From Streptococcus downei MFe28 (GTDB lineage: Bacteria; Bacillota; Bacilli; Lactobacillales; Streptococcaceae), in assembly GCF_900459175.1 (NCBI RefSeq), contig NZ_UHFA01000002.1:1054001-1118000 (forward strand): a stretch of DNA of 64,000 nt, given 5' to 3'. Numbering within the stretch: position 1 is the first letter of the stretch; each line of letters opens with the position of its first letter. The translations under genes were made by a program, and so were the position numbers. Under the pieces are notes generated by a model. That model saw only the letters and a program-made list of their open reading frames with translations. It searched no databases and was not told the origin of the DNA. Positions 44,854 through 53,584 of this stretch are shown here, in pieces.

Positions 44854-44882
44854 TTGACAGATGTATTTTTATAAGCTAGAAT
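44854..44882 (+). promoter_or_regulatory. Promoter of the amino-acid-binding lipoprotein gene
   Basis: TTGACA (44854-44859) and TAGAAT (44877-44882), 17-bp spacer. The leader is about 105 nt and contains a T-box-like stretch (see findings). Confidence 0.7.
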
Positions 44883-44994
44883 AGTATAAAAATTAAGAGA
44901 ACCTAGTGCTTAGCCCTGCTAGAGAATTTGGGTGGTTAGAGACCGCTCGTTCCTTCTCAGGTCTTGCTAAAGCCCATCACTAAGGAAGAAATCT

Positions 44995-45816
44995 ATGTCA
45001 ATCAAAAAAATCGTTACGGCCGTCCTCCTAGTCCTGCTCTCAGTCAGCCTAGTGGCCTGTTCCAATTCTGCAAAATCAACTAAGACGGATAGCTCCCTGT
45101 CAGATGTTCAAAAGCGGGGAACCTTGGTTGTAGCGACCAGCCCTGATTTTGCTCCATTTGAGTTCAAACGGCTGGTCAATGGTCGCGATACTGTGGCAGG
45201 TGTCGATGTGGAATTGTCCAAGGAAATTGCCAAGGAACTTCATGTCAAAATCCACTTTTTAACCGTTTCCTTCACCAATGTACTGGGCAGTGTGGCCATT
45301 GGTAAGGCGGATTATGGTATTTCTGGTATATCGGTGACAGAAGATCGGAAAAATTCCTTTGAATTTACCGAGCCCTACTTTGAATCTAAAAATGTTGTGG
45401 TCATCCGTAAGGCTGACCTAGCCAAATATACCTCTGTCGATAGCTTTGCAGGGAAATCTGTCTCAGCCCAAAAGGGAACCATTCAAGAAGGCGTCTTAGC
45501 CGACCAGATTCCTAAAGCATCAGCTGTCTCCCTGACGCAAAATAGTGAAGGGGTCAATGAACTCAAGAGTGGTAAAATTCAAGGGATTGTTATGGAGAGC
45601 GCCATTGCCCAAGGCTACATTAACAGCAACAAGGACTTGACCCTTGCTAAGATTACCCTTAAAAAGGTTGATGGTTCCTCCTACGCCATTGCCCTTCCTA
45701 AAGGTTCCATCGCCCTGAGAAATAAGCTCAATAGCATCATCACCAGGCTGAAAAAAGAAGGCAAGATTGATGACTATGTTGAAAAGGCAAATCAGGAGTC
45801 AGAAGCTGGGAAGTAG
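44995..45816 (+). CDS. Amino acid ABC transporter substrate-binding lipoprotein
   Basis: A 273-residue lipoprotein with lipobox LVAC22 after a short signal segment and a solute-binding domain of the polar amino acid family (SBP_bac_3: TSPDFAPFEF, GVDVELSKEIAKEL, DYGISGISVTEDRKNSFEFTEPYF). No permease or ATPase lies beside it, so it must share a transporter encoded elsewhere. AAGGAAG precedes the ATG. A terminator follows. Confidence 0.9.
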   Translation: MSIKKIVTAVLLVLLSVSLVACSNSAKSTKTDSSLSDVQKRGTLVVATSPDFAPFEFKRLVNGRDTVAGVDVELSKEIAKELHVKIHFLTVSFTNVLGSVAIGKADYGISGISVTEDRKNSFEFTEPYFESKNVVVIRKADLAKYTSVDSFAGKSVSAQKGTIQEGVLADQIPKASAVSLTQNSEGVNELKSGKIQGIVMESAIAQGYINSNKDLTLAKITLKKVDGSSYAIALPKGSIALRNKLNSIITRLKKEGKIDDYVEKANQESEAGK

Positions 45817-45825
45817 GTTTCTAGA

Positions 45826-45860
45826 AGTTGAGAACGAAGTTTCTCAGCTTTTTTCTTTAA
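45826..45860 (+). terminator. Terminator of the binding-lipoprotein gene
   Basis: AAGTTGAGAA/TTTCTCAGCTT stem followed by TTTTTCTTT. Confidence 0.82.
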
Positions 45861-45874
45861 ATTTGTCCTATACC

Positions 45875-45903
45875 TTGACATTCCTAGTAAAATTCGTTAC
45901 TCT
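45875..45903 (+). promoter_or_regulatory. Promoter of rpsU
   Basis: TTGACA (45875-45880) and TACTCT (45898-45903), 17-bp spacer. The short leader has an AACG/CGTT hairpin (45911-45924). Confidence 0.55.
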
Positions 45904-45951
45904 AGTAAGGAACGTAAAAAACGTTACATTTTTCTTGAGGAGGTGAAATCC

Positions 45952-46128
45952 ATGGCAAAAACAGTGGTACGTAAAAATGAATCACTTGACGATGCTCTTC
46001 GTCGTTTCAAGCGTTCAGTCACAAAAGCGGGAACTCTTCAAGAAGCTCGTAAACGTGAACACTATGAAAAACCTTCTGTAAAACGTAAACGTAAATCAGA
46101 AGCAGCTCGCAAACGTAAAAAATTCTAA
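45952..46128 (+). CDS. rpsU: 30S ribosomal protein S21
   Basis: A 58-residue, very basic protein ([19 protein letters not shown]... [15 protein letters not shown]) at the platform of the 30S subunit, near the anti-Shine-Dalgarno. The ATG at 45952 is fixed by AGGAGGTG. In many bacteria rpsU, dnaG and rpoD form the macromolecular-synthesis operon. Here an insertion sequence and mscL lie between rpsU and dnaG. Confidence 0.96.
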   Translation: MAKTVVRKNESLDDALRRFKRSVTKAGTLQEARKREHYEKPSVKRKRKSEAARKRKKF

Positions 46129-46151
46129 GTGAGTTGATGTAAAAAAAGAAA

Positions 46152-47870
46152 GAGCCTGGGACAAAACCCATTTGCCCCCATAAAAACAGAGGATCACTTG
46201 TTGGTGACCCTCTATTTTTTAGGTTCGGTTACTTCTCCTGTTATATTTGATGAGATTATTAGCCATAAGGGCCAATCCCATGTCAATCTTGACCTGTCGT
46301 TTCCCCCGCAGATTACACCTTTTGTAACCCAAACAAGCCTTTATCTGCCCAAAGACAGGCTCCACATCAACCTTGCGTTGTGCGAAAACTTGACTGCCCT
46401 CAGGAGATAAAAGCGCTTGAGCTTCTTTTTGCTTTAAGTATTGGTACCGCTCGTTGATATATAGCCCCTTTTGAGGAGCTAATTCAGGCTCCTCAGCCTG
46501 GTAGACCTTAATCTCTTGTTCAAAACCTGTTTGCGTTTTCTGGTGTTTGAGATGATGAAACACCTATTTCCAACCCTCTGGATGGGTGTAGCTATCCTCT
46601 TTTTCATTATAGTGCCAATTGGCTAGATTCTTGTCAGACTTTCTGTAGGTCCTCTTTTGTTCCTTATCAAACCTGCCATACTTAATCAGGTGATCAATTT
46701 CCTCTTGGTCAAGAGTTAGTAGGTTCTCTTCACTCCCATAACCAGCATCTGCGACAATAGTCTTGGCGTCATGGGGATAGGAGTCTAAAAATGGTAAGAG
46801 GGTCTTGGTGTCTGTCGGATTTGGGAAGATATCATAGTGGAGAACAAATTGATTCTCAGTAGCGATTTGGAGATTGTAGCCAGCCTTCAGTTGACCATTT
46901 CTCATGTGGTCGTCTTTCATCCGCATAAAAGTGGCGTCTGTATCTGTCTTTGAAAAACTATTGCGACCAGTGAAAGTAGCTTGATAGGTCTCGTACTTTT
47001 GTGCACGGGCTGAAAAATCCTCCCTTACCTTTCGAAGGACTTTCTTGAGTTTCCGACGCTTTGTTTGACGCTCATCCTTTCCTTTGACAGGATTTTCTTC
47101 GATGGCTTGGTTAACTGATTTCCATTCTTCCTCAAGGATTTGAGAAAACTCTGTCAATTGTTCAGAAGTTACAGGCTCTTGGTCATCTAAGACAATGGCC
47201 TCTTGAATCAAAGGATTAATTTCCTCTTGAAAATAGGTTTTTAGAGTCGCTTGAAGTTTGGCAGAAAATTTATCAACAGCCTTCCGCCAAACAAAACTGT
47301 ACCTGTTAGCGTTAGCCTCAATCTTAGTCCCGTCAATAAACAAACACTCTAAGGACACTAATTCCTCCATTTTCAACTGAAGGTTGAGGTCAATAAAGAG
47401 ATTACGAATCAGCTCCTCCATCCCAGGAGCCACACGAAAACGATTGATTGTCCGATAAGAAATCACCAGCTGACCTGTTAAGTATTGCATGGCAAGATTT
47501 TCCACCATCATTTTTTCTATCTTTCGTCCGGAAAAGATCCCTTGAGAATAAGCAAATAAAAGGGCTGCTAGGAGTAATTGGGGAGGGTAAGAAGGCCGCC
47601 CAACCTCATGATAAAAGTTTAGAAGGGCATTATCATCTAGTTTATTGACCACCTTTTCAATCGTAAAAACGAGATGGTTGTGGGGTAAGAATGCGCTTAA
47701 TTCTAGTGGCAGAGTCGTTTGATTTGTGTTATAGTGACTGTACATGAGGTAGCCTTTCTATTATTTTTTTGTCAACGATATTTTATCAAGACTACCTATG
47801 TCAAGCAAAAAGCAACGGCATCAAAACCGTTGCTTTTTCGTTGGCTGAGGGATAGTTTTGTCCCAACCTC
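46152..47870 (-). mobile_element. IS1182-family insertion sequence, about 1.72 kb
   Basis: The ends are inverted repeats: GAGCCTGGGACAAAAC at the left and GTTTTGTCCCAACCTC at the right, 14 of 16 bases pairing. It holds one transposase gene on the minus strand, split by a stop codon. Hairpins followed by T-runs lie just inside both ends (46187-46212 and 47808-47839, GCAACGG/CCGTTGC), which would shield the element from outside transcription. I could not see a clear target-site duplication. It lies between rpsU and mscL. Confidence 0.85.
46219..47745 (-). pseudogene. IS1182-family transposase interrupted by an in-frame amber codon
   Basis: The first part (393 codons, 47745-46564) holds the N-terminal region and the first two DDE acids (FIDGTKIEANANRY, IVADAGYGSEENL). 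It ends at TAG (46564-46566) after HPEGWK. The very next codon opens a 114-codon frame in the same phase that carries the third acid, VDVEPVFGQIKACLGYKR. Together they make 508 residues, the normal family length. Thus one nonsense change cuts off the catalytic Glu. Unless the TAG is suppressed, the transposase is inactive. The rest of the sequence shows no other decay, so the loss is recent. Confidence 0.88.
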
Positions 47871-48075
47871 TTTTTATGGTTTCAAGAAGGAGAGCTTGAA
47901 AGGCAGGAGTTCTCTATTTTTTTTGTGGGGTCAAACCCTTGATGCTTGATGCTAAGTCGAAATCAAAGCAAACGAGACAGCAAGCAAGGAGAGGAGCTGA
48001 AGGATTGGCTCAAGTTCCCTCTTGTTTTTCACTTTCTAGTCTACCAGTATTACTAAAAAGCTATAAATCGGGCAA

Positions 48076-48102
48076 AGAAAAAGGGCCTCGGTTGAGGTCC
48101 TT
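48076..48102 (-). terminator. Terminator of mscL
   Basis: AAGGGCCTC/GAGGTCCTT stem with one G-U pair; T-run on the minus strand, immediately after the mscL stop. Confidence 0.85.
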
Positions 48103-48110
48103 CGATCAGC

Positions 48111-48491
48111 TTATTTTTCCTTGGCCAGGAGGTCACGGATTTCAGCCAACAATTCTTCTTGAGTTGGAGCAACAGGAGCTTCTTCCACTTCCTCCTTCTT
48201 GCCACGTTTCATAGCTGTATTCGCAGCTTTTACAACGAAGAAGAGGGTTGTGCCGACGATGAGGAAGTTGAGGACAGCTGCCAGGAAGCTACCGTAGGCG
48301 ATACCATTCCATGAAAGTTCTGCAATGTTCTTAACGCCAAGCGCATTAACGATTGGGTTGAGGATGACTGGGGTGATAACATCGGATACCAAAGAGGTAA
48401 CGATAGCGTTAAAAGCAGCCCCGATAACTACGGCAACGGCTAAGTCAAGGACATCGCCCTTAAACAAAAATTCTTTAAGTTCTTTGATCAT
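48111..48491 (-). CDS. mscL: Large-conductance mechanosensitive channel
   Basis: A 126-residue channel that opens on membrane tension to release solutes in osmotic downshock. The N-terminal MIKELKEFLFKGDVLDLAVAV (in two parts: amphipathic helix then TM1 with the AVAVVIGAAFNAIV pore lining), periplasmic loop (about 45-68), TM2 (about 70-92) and the charged C-terminal bundle ending LLAEIRDLLAKEK are all present. No strong ribosome site is seen upstream of its ATG (only AAAGG). It is encoded against rpsU and dnaG. Confidence 0.95.
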   Translation of the reverse strand: MIKELKEFLFKGDVLDLAVAVVIGAAFNAIVTSLVSDVITPVILNPIVNALGVKNIAELSWNGIAYGSFLAAVLNFLIVGTTLFFVVKAANTAMKRGKKEEVEEAPVAPTQEELLAEIRDLLAKEK

Positions 48492-48636
48492 TTTAAAAAT
48501 GAATCCCTTTCAAATTTACTACTTTCCCAGTATAACGGAAAAAGCGTAGACAAGTCAAGGCTTTTGACCAGAAACTTTGATTGTTATAAGTATTTAATCT
48601 TCCTGTTATGACTGGCATGAAGTTTCGTTGCCTTAT

Positions 48637-48666
48637 TTTACAATCACTAGTAAAACATGCTATAAT
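48637..48666 (+). promoter_or_regulatory. Promoter of dnaG-rpoD
   Basis: TTTACA (48637-48642) and TATAAT (48661-48666, extended TGc), 18-bp spacer. It gives dnaG-rpoD a start of its own, independent of rpsU. Confidence 0.72.
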
Positions 48667-48710
48667 AAGAGGTAAAACTAAAATGGTTTTTCCTGTTGGG
48701 AGGTGATGGT

Positions 48711-50504
48711 TTGGCTTTTGATAAATCACTGATTTCTGAGATTAAAAATAGTGTCAATATCGTTGATGTTATCGGCGAAGTCGTCAAGCTGACCAAGTCT
48801 GGTCGAAACTACCTAGGCCTTTGTCCCTTCCACCAAGAGAAGACCCCGTCCTTTAATGTTATCGAGGACAAACAGTTCTTCCATTGTTTTGGCTGTGGTA
48901 AGTCTGGGGATGTCTTTAAGTTCCTAGAGGAGTATCGACAAATCACCTTTATGGAGAGCGTCAAGATTCTTTCTGAAAGAATCGGAATGGATCTAGCCCT
49001 GGAAGTTCCCAATCAGACCCAGGCCAAACAAAATCCCCATCAAAAGCTCTTTGACATCAACCAGGATGCTAGTAAATTCTACCAGGCAGTCTTGAAAACC
49101 ACCAAGGTGGGAGAAGTGGCTCGCAACTATCTCTACCAGAGAGGGCTGGATGACCAGATGATTGATTATTTCAATATTGGTCTGGCTCCTGATGAGTCTA
49201 ATTATCTCTATCAAAGTCTCTCCCCTCGCTATGACGAGGATACCATTCTTAACTCGGGCCTTTTTAATCTCTCAGAGGCGGGTTCTATCTTTGATAGCTT
49301 TCGCAATCGGATTATTTTCCCGCTGACGGATGAAAATGGCCATGTGATTGGTTTTTCTGGTCGAATTTGGACCCAGGCTGATCAAGACCGTAAAGAGGCC
49401 AAGTATAAGAATACCCGGGCCACCACTATTTTCAATAAATCTTATGAGCTCTATCATCTAGACAAGGCTAGACCGGTTATGGCTAAGAGTCATGAGGTTT
49501 ATCTGATGGAAGGCTTTATGGATGTTATCGCCGCCTATCGAGCGGGTATTGAAAATGCCGTGGCCTCCATGGGGACAGCCCTGACTCCTGAGCACGTCAA
49601 GCACCTGAAAAAATTCACCAAGAAGGTTATCTTGACCTACGATGGTGACAAGGCTGGTCAGAATGCTATCGCTAAGTCGCTGGATATCTTGCAGGATTTG
49701 ACGGTTGAGATTGTTCGAATTCCCAACCAGATGGACCCTGATGAATTTATCAAGGCCAATTCGGCTGACGAATTAGCCAAGCTTTTAACCCAGTCGCGGA
49801 TTTCCAGTACTGAGTTTTGGATTCAATACCTGCGACCGGAAAATGTTGATAACCTGCAAACGGAGATTGCTTATGTTGAGCGGATTGCTAAGATTATCGC
49901 TGGCGTAACCTCCATTACCGCTCAGAATACCTACATCAACAGGGTGGCTGAGGATTTGCCGGATTTCGACTATTTTCAGGTAGAGCAATCGGTTAATAAT
50001 GAGCGTTTGAAGCTACGAGCCAATGCTGGGAATACCCAATCTGACCCATATGGTCAGGCTTCGAGACCCATTTTGACGGAGCTTCCGGTCAGCAAAACTC
50101 TGTCGGCTGTTCAACGGGCAGAGAATCAGCTCTTTTATCGCCTGCTCCAGTATGACTACTTGCTAAATGACTTTCGCAATCGGGAGGATTTTGCCTTTGA
50201 AAGTCCCCAACTAGAGGCTCTCTTTCAGCTCCTGCGTCAAAAGGGCGAAATTTCAGACTTGGATTTAGCTGAGATGACAGATGATTTGCGACAGGCCTAC
50301 TATAGTGTCCAAGAAGAGAATTTACCCCAAGAGATGTCTGAAGGTGAGATAAGCGGTTTGGAAGAGCGAATTGCCAGATACCGCCAGGAAGAAGAATTAC
50401 GCAAACGCAGTAAAATTATCCGTGATAGCAGCAATCACGGTGATGACGAGCGGGCTATTATGGAATTGCAGGCCTTCATTGCTCAAAAAAGAAATATGGA
50501 ATAG
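48711..50504 (+). CDS. dnaG: DNA primase
   Basis: A 597-residue primase that makes RNA primers at the replication fork. The CHC2 zinc finger is [11 protein letters not shown]...[11 protein letters not shown] (residues about 36-62). The Toprim core has [15 protein letters not shown] near 265 and [12 protein letters not shown] near 307. The C-terminal helicase-binding part is less conserved. I choose the TTG at 48711 because GGGAGG lies seven bases before it; an earlier TTG at 48696 would place the ribosome site inside the gene. rpoD starts eight bases after its stop. Confidence 0.95.
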   Translation: MAFDKSLISEIKNSVNIVDVIGEVVKLTKSGRNYLGLCPFHQEKTPSFNVIEDKQFFHCFGCGKSGDVFKFLEEYRQITFMESVKILSERIGMDLALEVPNQTQAKQNPHQKLFDINQDASKFYQAVLKTTKVGEVARNYLYQRGLDDQMIDYFNIGLAPDESNYLYQSLSPRYDEDTILNSGLFNLSEAGSIFDSFRNRIIFPLTDENGHVIGFSGRIWTQADQDRKEAKYKNTRATTIFNKSYELYHLDKARPVMAKSHEVYLMEGFMDVIAAYRAGIENAVASMGTALTPEHVKHLKKFTKKVILTYDGDKAGQNAIAKSLDILQDLTVEIVRIPNQMDPDEFIKANSADELAKLLTQSRISSTEFWIQYLRPENVDNLQTEIAYVERIAKIIAGVTSITAQNTYINRVAEDLPDFDYFQVEQSVNNERLKLRANAGNTQSDPYGQASRPILTELPVSKTLSAVQRAENQLFYRLLQYDYLLNDFRNREDFAFESPQLEALFQLLRQKGEISDLDLAEMTDDLRQAYYSVQEENLPQEMSEGEISGLEERIARYRQEEELRKRSKIIRDSSNHGDDERAIMELQAFIAQKRNME

Positions 50505-50512
50505 AGGAAACA

Positions 50513-51622
50513 ATGGCAAGTAAAAAAACAAATACAACCTTTAACGTACAAGTAGCAGACTTTATCCGCAATCATAAGAAAGCAGGGACAGCTATTGATG
50601 ATGAAGTGACTGAAAAATTGGTCATTCCCTTCGTCCTTGATGCCGACCAGATTGATGACCTCTTGGAACGCTTGACTGATGGTGGGATTTCAATTACGGA
50701 CAAGGAAGGTAATCCTTCTAGTAAGTATGTGGTTGAGGCTCCCAAGCCAGAAGAATTGACAGATGAAGAGTTGCTAGGTAGCAATTCTGCCAAGGTTAAT
50801 GACCCTGTCCGCATGTACCTCAAAGAAATCGGGATCGTGCCCCTCTTGACTAATGAAGAAGAAAAAGAGTTGGCCATCGCAGCAGCAGAAGGCGACTTGA
50901 TGGCTAAACAACGTTTAGCAGAAGCCAACCTACGTTTGGTGGTTTCTATTGCCAAACGCTATGTTGGGCGTGGCATGCAGTTCCTGGATTTGATTCAAGA
51001 AGGGAACATGGGGCTGATGAAGGCCGTTGATAAATTTGACTACTCCAAAGGTTTCAAATTCTCAACCTATGCTACCTGGTGGATTCGTCAAGCCATCACT
51101 AGGGCCATCGCCGACCAAGCTCGGACCATTCGGATTCCAGTCCACATGGTTGAAACCATCAATAAATTGGTGCGGGAGCAACGCAATCTCTTGCAGGAAT
51201 TGGGTCAAGACCCAACCCCAGAGCAAATTGCTGAACGGATGGACATGACCCCTGACAAGGTTCGAGAAATCCTCAAGATTGCCCAAGAACCAGTTTCCTT
51301 GGAAACCCCTATCGGTGAAGAAGATGATAGCCATCTGGGTGATTTTATTGAAGATGAAGTCATTGAAAATCCCGTTGATTACACCACTCGGATTGTCTTG
51401 CGAGAACAGCTTAATGAAGTTTTGGATACCTTGACCGACCGTGAAGAAAACGTTCTTCGCCTGCGTTTTGGCCTTGATGATGGCAAGATGCGGACCCTGG
51501 AAGATGTCGGTAAGGTCTTTAACGTAACCCGTGAACGGATTCGCCAAATCGAAGCCAAGGCTCTCCGCAAACTCCGTCACCCCAGCCGCAGCAAACAACT
51601 CAAAGACTTTATGGAGGATTGA
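50513..51622 (+). CDS. rpoD: Primary sigma factor of RNA polymerase
   Basis: A 369-residue sigma-70. Region 1.2 begins [11 protein letters not shown] near 97. Region 2 has [11 protein letters not shown] after [16 protein letters not shown] (2.3-2.4, -10 recognition). Region 3 has [13 protein letters not shown], and region 4 ends with [19 protein letters not shown] (-35 recognition). The N-terminal 1.1 part is short, as in streptococci. It follows dnaG directly (GAGGAAAC site). A palindromic repeat begins one base after the stop. Confidence 0.97.
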   Translation: MASKKTNTTFNVQVADFIRNHKKAGTAIDDEVTEKLVIPFVLDADQIDDLLERLTDGGISITDKEGNPSSKYVVEAPKPEELTDEELLGSNSAKVNDPVRMYLKEIGIVPLLTNEEEKELAIAAAEGDLMAKQRLAEANLRLVVSIAKRYVGRGMQFLDLIQEGNMGLMKAVDKFDYSKGFKFSTYATWWIRQAITRAIADQARTIRIPVHMVETINKLVREQRNLLQELGQDPTPEQIAERMDMTPDKVREILKIAQEPVSLETPIGEEDDSHLGDFIEDEVIENPVDYTTRIVLREQLNEVLDTLTDREENVLRLRFGLDDGKMRTLEDVGKVFNVTRERIRQIEAKALRKLRHPSRSKQLKDFMED

Positions 51623-51674
51623 GAGCGGGACAAAAATTGTGATTTCAACGAAATCGATTTTGTCGTCCCGCCTC
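51623..51674. repeat. Palindromic repeat, copy 2 (opposite orientation to 6264-6319)
   Basis: GAGAGCGGGACAAAA at the left pairs with TTTTGTCGTCCCGCCTC at the right, with inner GATTTC/GAAATC. It matches the reverse complement of the copy at 6264-6319 over most of its length. It lies right after rpoD and starts the long hairpin run. Confidence 0.8.
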
Positions 51675-51696
51675 CGCACAGTTAATTTTGGTTTTC

Positions 51697-52097
51697 TCCA
51701 AGGGTCTCCCAGACCCTTGGACCTATCCCTGCCTAGCAAGGGATAAGGACTTTATCTCCACTTCGTTGGCATGTGATTGGCTAAATGCTGAAGCATAAAG
51801 CCAATCATCACAAATCAACCACTGCGTCAAGGTGTTTGATGGTAAAAAGTAAGGAGTTAAGGACTTTTGTCCCTAACTCAGGTCACCCTCGGGAAATAAG
51901 AGGAGGGTGACAGTCCTGCGGACTGTTTTAACCGCGACATGAAGCTTGGATAATCGATATTATTATCCAAGCGAAATTAGTGAGGGTGACAGGGAAGTTG
52001 CCCTAGCAATTCTCGTAAGTCACCGTCAAGCCTAGAAAAAAAGAGCGAGGTAAGTCTGGGAGACAGTATCAGGGAGACGCTCCTCTGAGAATTTTTT
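51697..52097. other. Noncoding array of consecutive hairpins between rpoD and the DUF59 gene
   Basis: No gene is seen in 51623-52200. Instead there is a chain of inverted repeats: TCCAAGGGTCT/AGACCCTTGGA (51697-51721), TATCCCT/AGGGATA (51724-51745), TGATTGGCT/AGCCAATCA with inner ATGCT/AGCAT (51774-51807), GAGTTAAGGAC/GTCCCTAACTC (51854-51879), GTCACCCTC/GAGGGTGAC (51882-51911), ACAGTCC/GGACTGT (51910-51926), GCTTGGATAAT/ATTATCCAAGC (51944-51972), GGTGAC/GTCACC with inner AGGG/CCCT (51985-52024), and CAGGGAG/CTCCTCTG followed by T6 (52070-52097). The last looks like a terminator. See findings. Confidence 0.8.
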
Positions 52098-52200
52098 CGC
52101 AAGTAAGTTATAAACAGCGAGTGCCCTCGACCTATACTTGAAGTGGTTATTCCTAGTAATCAAGAATCAAATCTAGTCATCCTCAAAAAGGAGAAAGCAG

Positions 52201-52536
52201 ATGTCAGAAAAGAAATACACAGAAGCAGAAGTCGAAAAAATCAAGGACCACATTCTGGAAGTTCTAGAAATGGTCATTGACCCCGAATTGGGTATCGATA
52301 TTGTCAATCTCGGCCTCATCTATGAGATTCGTTTTGAAGACAGTGGTTATACAGAAATTGACATGACCCTGACCACCATGGGTTGTCCCCTAGCCGACCT
52401 TCTGACTGACCAAATTCATGACGTTATTCGCGAGGTGAAAGAGGTGACCAAGGTTGAGGTCAAGCTAGTTTGGACACCGGCTTGGACGGTTGACCGCATG
52501 AGTCGCTATGCTCGCATCGCTTTAGGAATTCGTTAG
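52201..52536 (+). CDS. DUF59/MIP18-family metal-sulfur cluster assembly factor
   Basis: A 111-residue protein of the DUF59 family, related to SufT/PaaD and thought to help deliver Fe-S clusters. The core has VIDPELGIDIVNLGLIYEI and the conserved cysteine in TTMGCPLADLL. AAAGGAGAAA precedes the ATG. The glycosyltransferase gene follows 15 bases after its stop, suggesting a shared transcript without any evident link in function. Confidence 0.9.
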   Translation: MSEKKYTEAEVEKIKDHILEVLEMVIDPELGIDIVNLGLIYEIRFEDSGYTEIDMTLTTMGCPLADLLTDQIHDVIREVKEVTKVEVKLVWTPAWTVDRMSRYARIALGIR

Positions 52537-52551
52537 ATAGGAAATTTGACT

Positions 52552-53478
52552 ATGAAAAAGTTGAGTATTGTTGTTCCTTGCTATAATGAGGAGGCGACCA
52601 TCCATCCTTTTTTAGCCGAGACCCAAAAGGTTGAGCAGGCTATGGCTGGTCAGCTGTCATTTGATTATCTTTTTGTCAATGATGGTTCTAAGGATCAGAC
52701 CCTGCAGGTTCTGCGAGAGGTCAGTCGGCAGTTTGCTAATGTCCATTATCTGTCCTTTTCCCGTAATTTTGGAAAGGAAGCTGCCCTTCTAGCAGGGCTA
52801 GAAGCTGCAGATGGCGATTTGATAACGGTTATGGATGCCGATTTGCAGGACCCGCCTGAACTCTTGCAGGAGATGTATGCAAAGGTTGAGGAAGGTTTCG
52901 ATGTCGTCGGTACCCGTCGGTCTGACCGCAAGGGGGAACCGGTCTTACGCTCCTTCTTTGCCAGAAGTTTTTACTGGCTGGTAAATAAGATTTCTGATAC
53001 CGAAATGGTTGATGGCGCAAGGGATTTTCGTCTCATGACCCGTCAGGTGGTTGACAGCATTTTGGAATTAGGTGAAGTCAACCGCTTTTCCAAGGGCCTC
53101 TTTTCCTGGGTCGGCTATGATGTCACCTACCTTCCTTACGAAAATCGTGAACGGGTAGCTGGCGATACTTCTTGGAATTTCTGGTCTCTCCTACGCTATT
53201 CCATAGATGGATTTATCAATTTTTCAGAGGCACCCCTCAATCTGGCAACCTGGGCAGGCTTAGCTAGCTTTATTCTGTCAATTTTTGCCATTATCTTCGT
53301 CGTTATTCGGCGTCTAATCTTTGGTGATCCCGTCAGTGGCTGGGCTTCAACCATTTCCATTATTATGTTCCTGGGCGGTCTGCAACTCTTGGCTCTGGGA
53401 ATAATTGGCAAGTACATCGCCAAAATTTTCCTAGAAACCAAGAAGCGACCAGTCTATATTGTGAAAGAAAAAGGGTGA
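52552..53478 (+). CDS. GtrB/DPM1-like family 2 glycosyltransferase, membrane-bound
   Basis: A 308-residue GT2 enzyme. The catalytic domain has SIVVPCYNEEATI, FVNDGSKDQT, the acceptor/metal motif MDADLQDPPE near residue 95, and RNFGKEAALLAGL. Two C-terminal membrane helices (about 230-255 and 265-290) end in FLETKKRPVYIVKEKG. This layout is that of undecaprenyl-phosphate glucosyl (or other sugar) transferases that make lipid-linked donors for side-chain decoration. Lying just before the rgp locus, it may serve it. The start is the ATG at 52552 (AGGAAA upstream). Confidence 0.85.
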   Translation: MKKLSIVVPCYNEEATIHPFLAETQKVEQAMAGQLSFDYLFVNDGSKDQTLQVLREVSRQFANVHYLSFSRNFGKEAALLAGLEAADGDLITVMDADLQDPPELLQEMYAKVEEGFDVVGTRRSDRKGEPVLRSFFARSFYWLVNKISDTEMVDGARDFRLMTRQVVDSILELGEVNRFSKGLFSWVGYDVTYLPYENRERVAGDTSWNFWSLLRYSIDGFINFSEAPLNLATWAGLASFILSIFAIIFVVIRRLIFGDPVSGWASTISIIMFLGGLQLLALGIIGKYIAKIFLETKKRPVYIVKEKG

Positions 53479-53584
53479 AATTAGGCTCTTTTTTTGTTAG
53501 AATAAGGTGGAATGAAGTCTGGTGGGGTTTTGGCACAAGCGATTTTGACGACTGGTCATCCCTGCCTTATCAAAGGAGAAATCA

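Noticed and set aside
46561-46566. Programmed stop-codon readthrough in the IS transposase
   Set aside because: IS1182-type transposases are not known to need readthrough, and no special context is seen after the TAG. A plain nonsense mutation is simpler, so I report it as a pseudogene.
47939-48214. 91-codon open frame downstream of the IS
   Set aside because: It overlaps the mscL terminator and the 3' part of mscL on the other strand, and its composition is not protein-like.
48696-48710. Earlier TTG start for dnaG
   Set aside because: The GGGAGG at 48698-48703 would lie inside the gene. The TTG at 48711 is correctly spaced from it.
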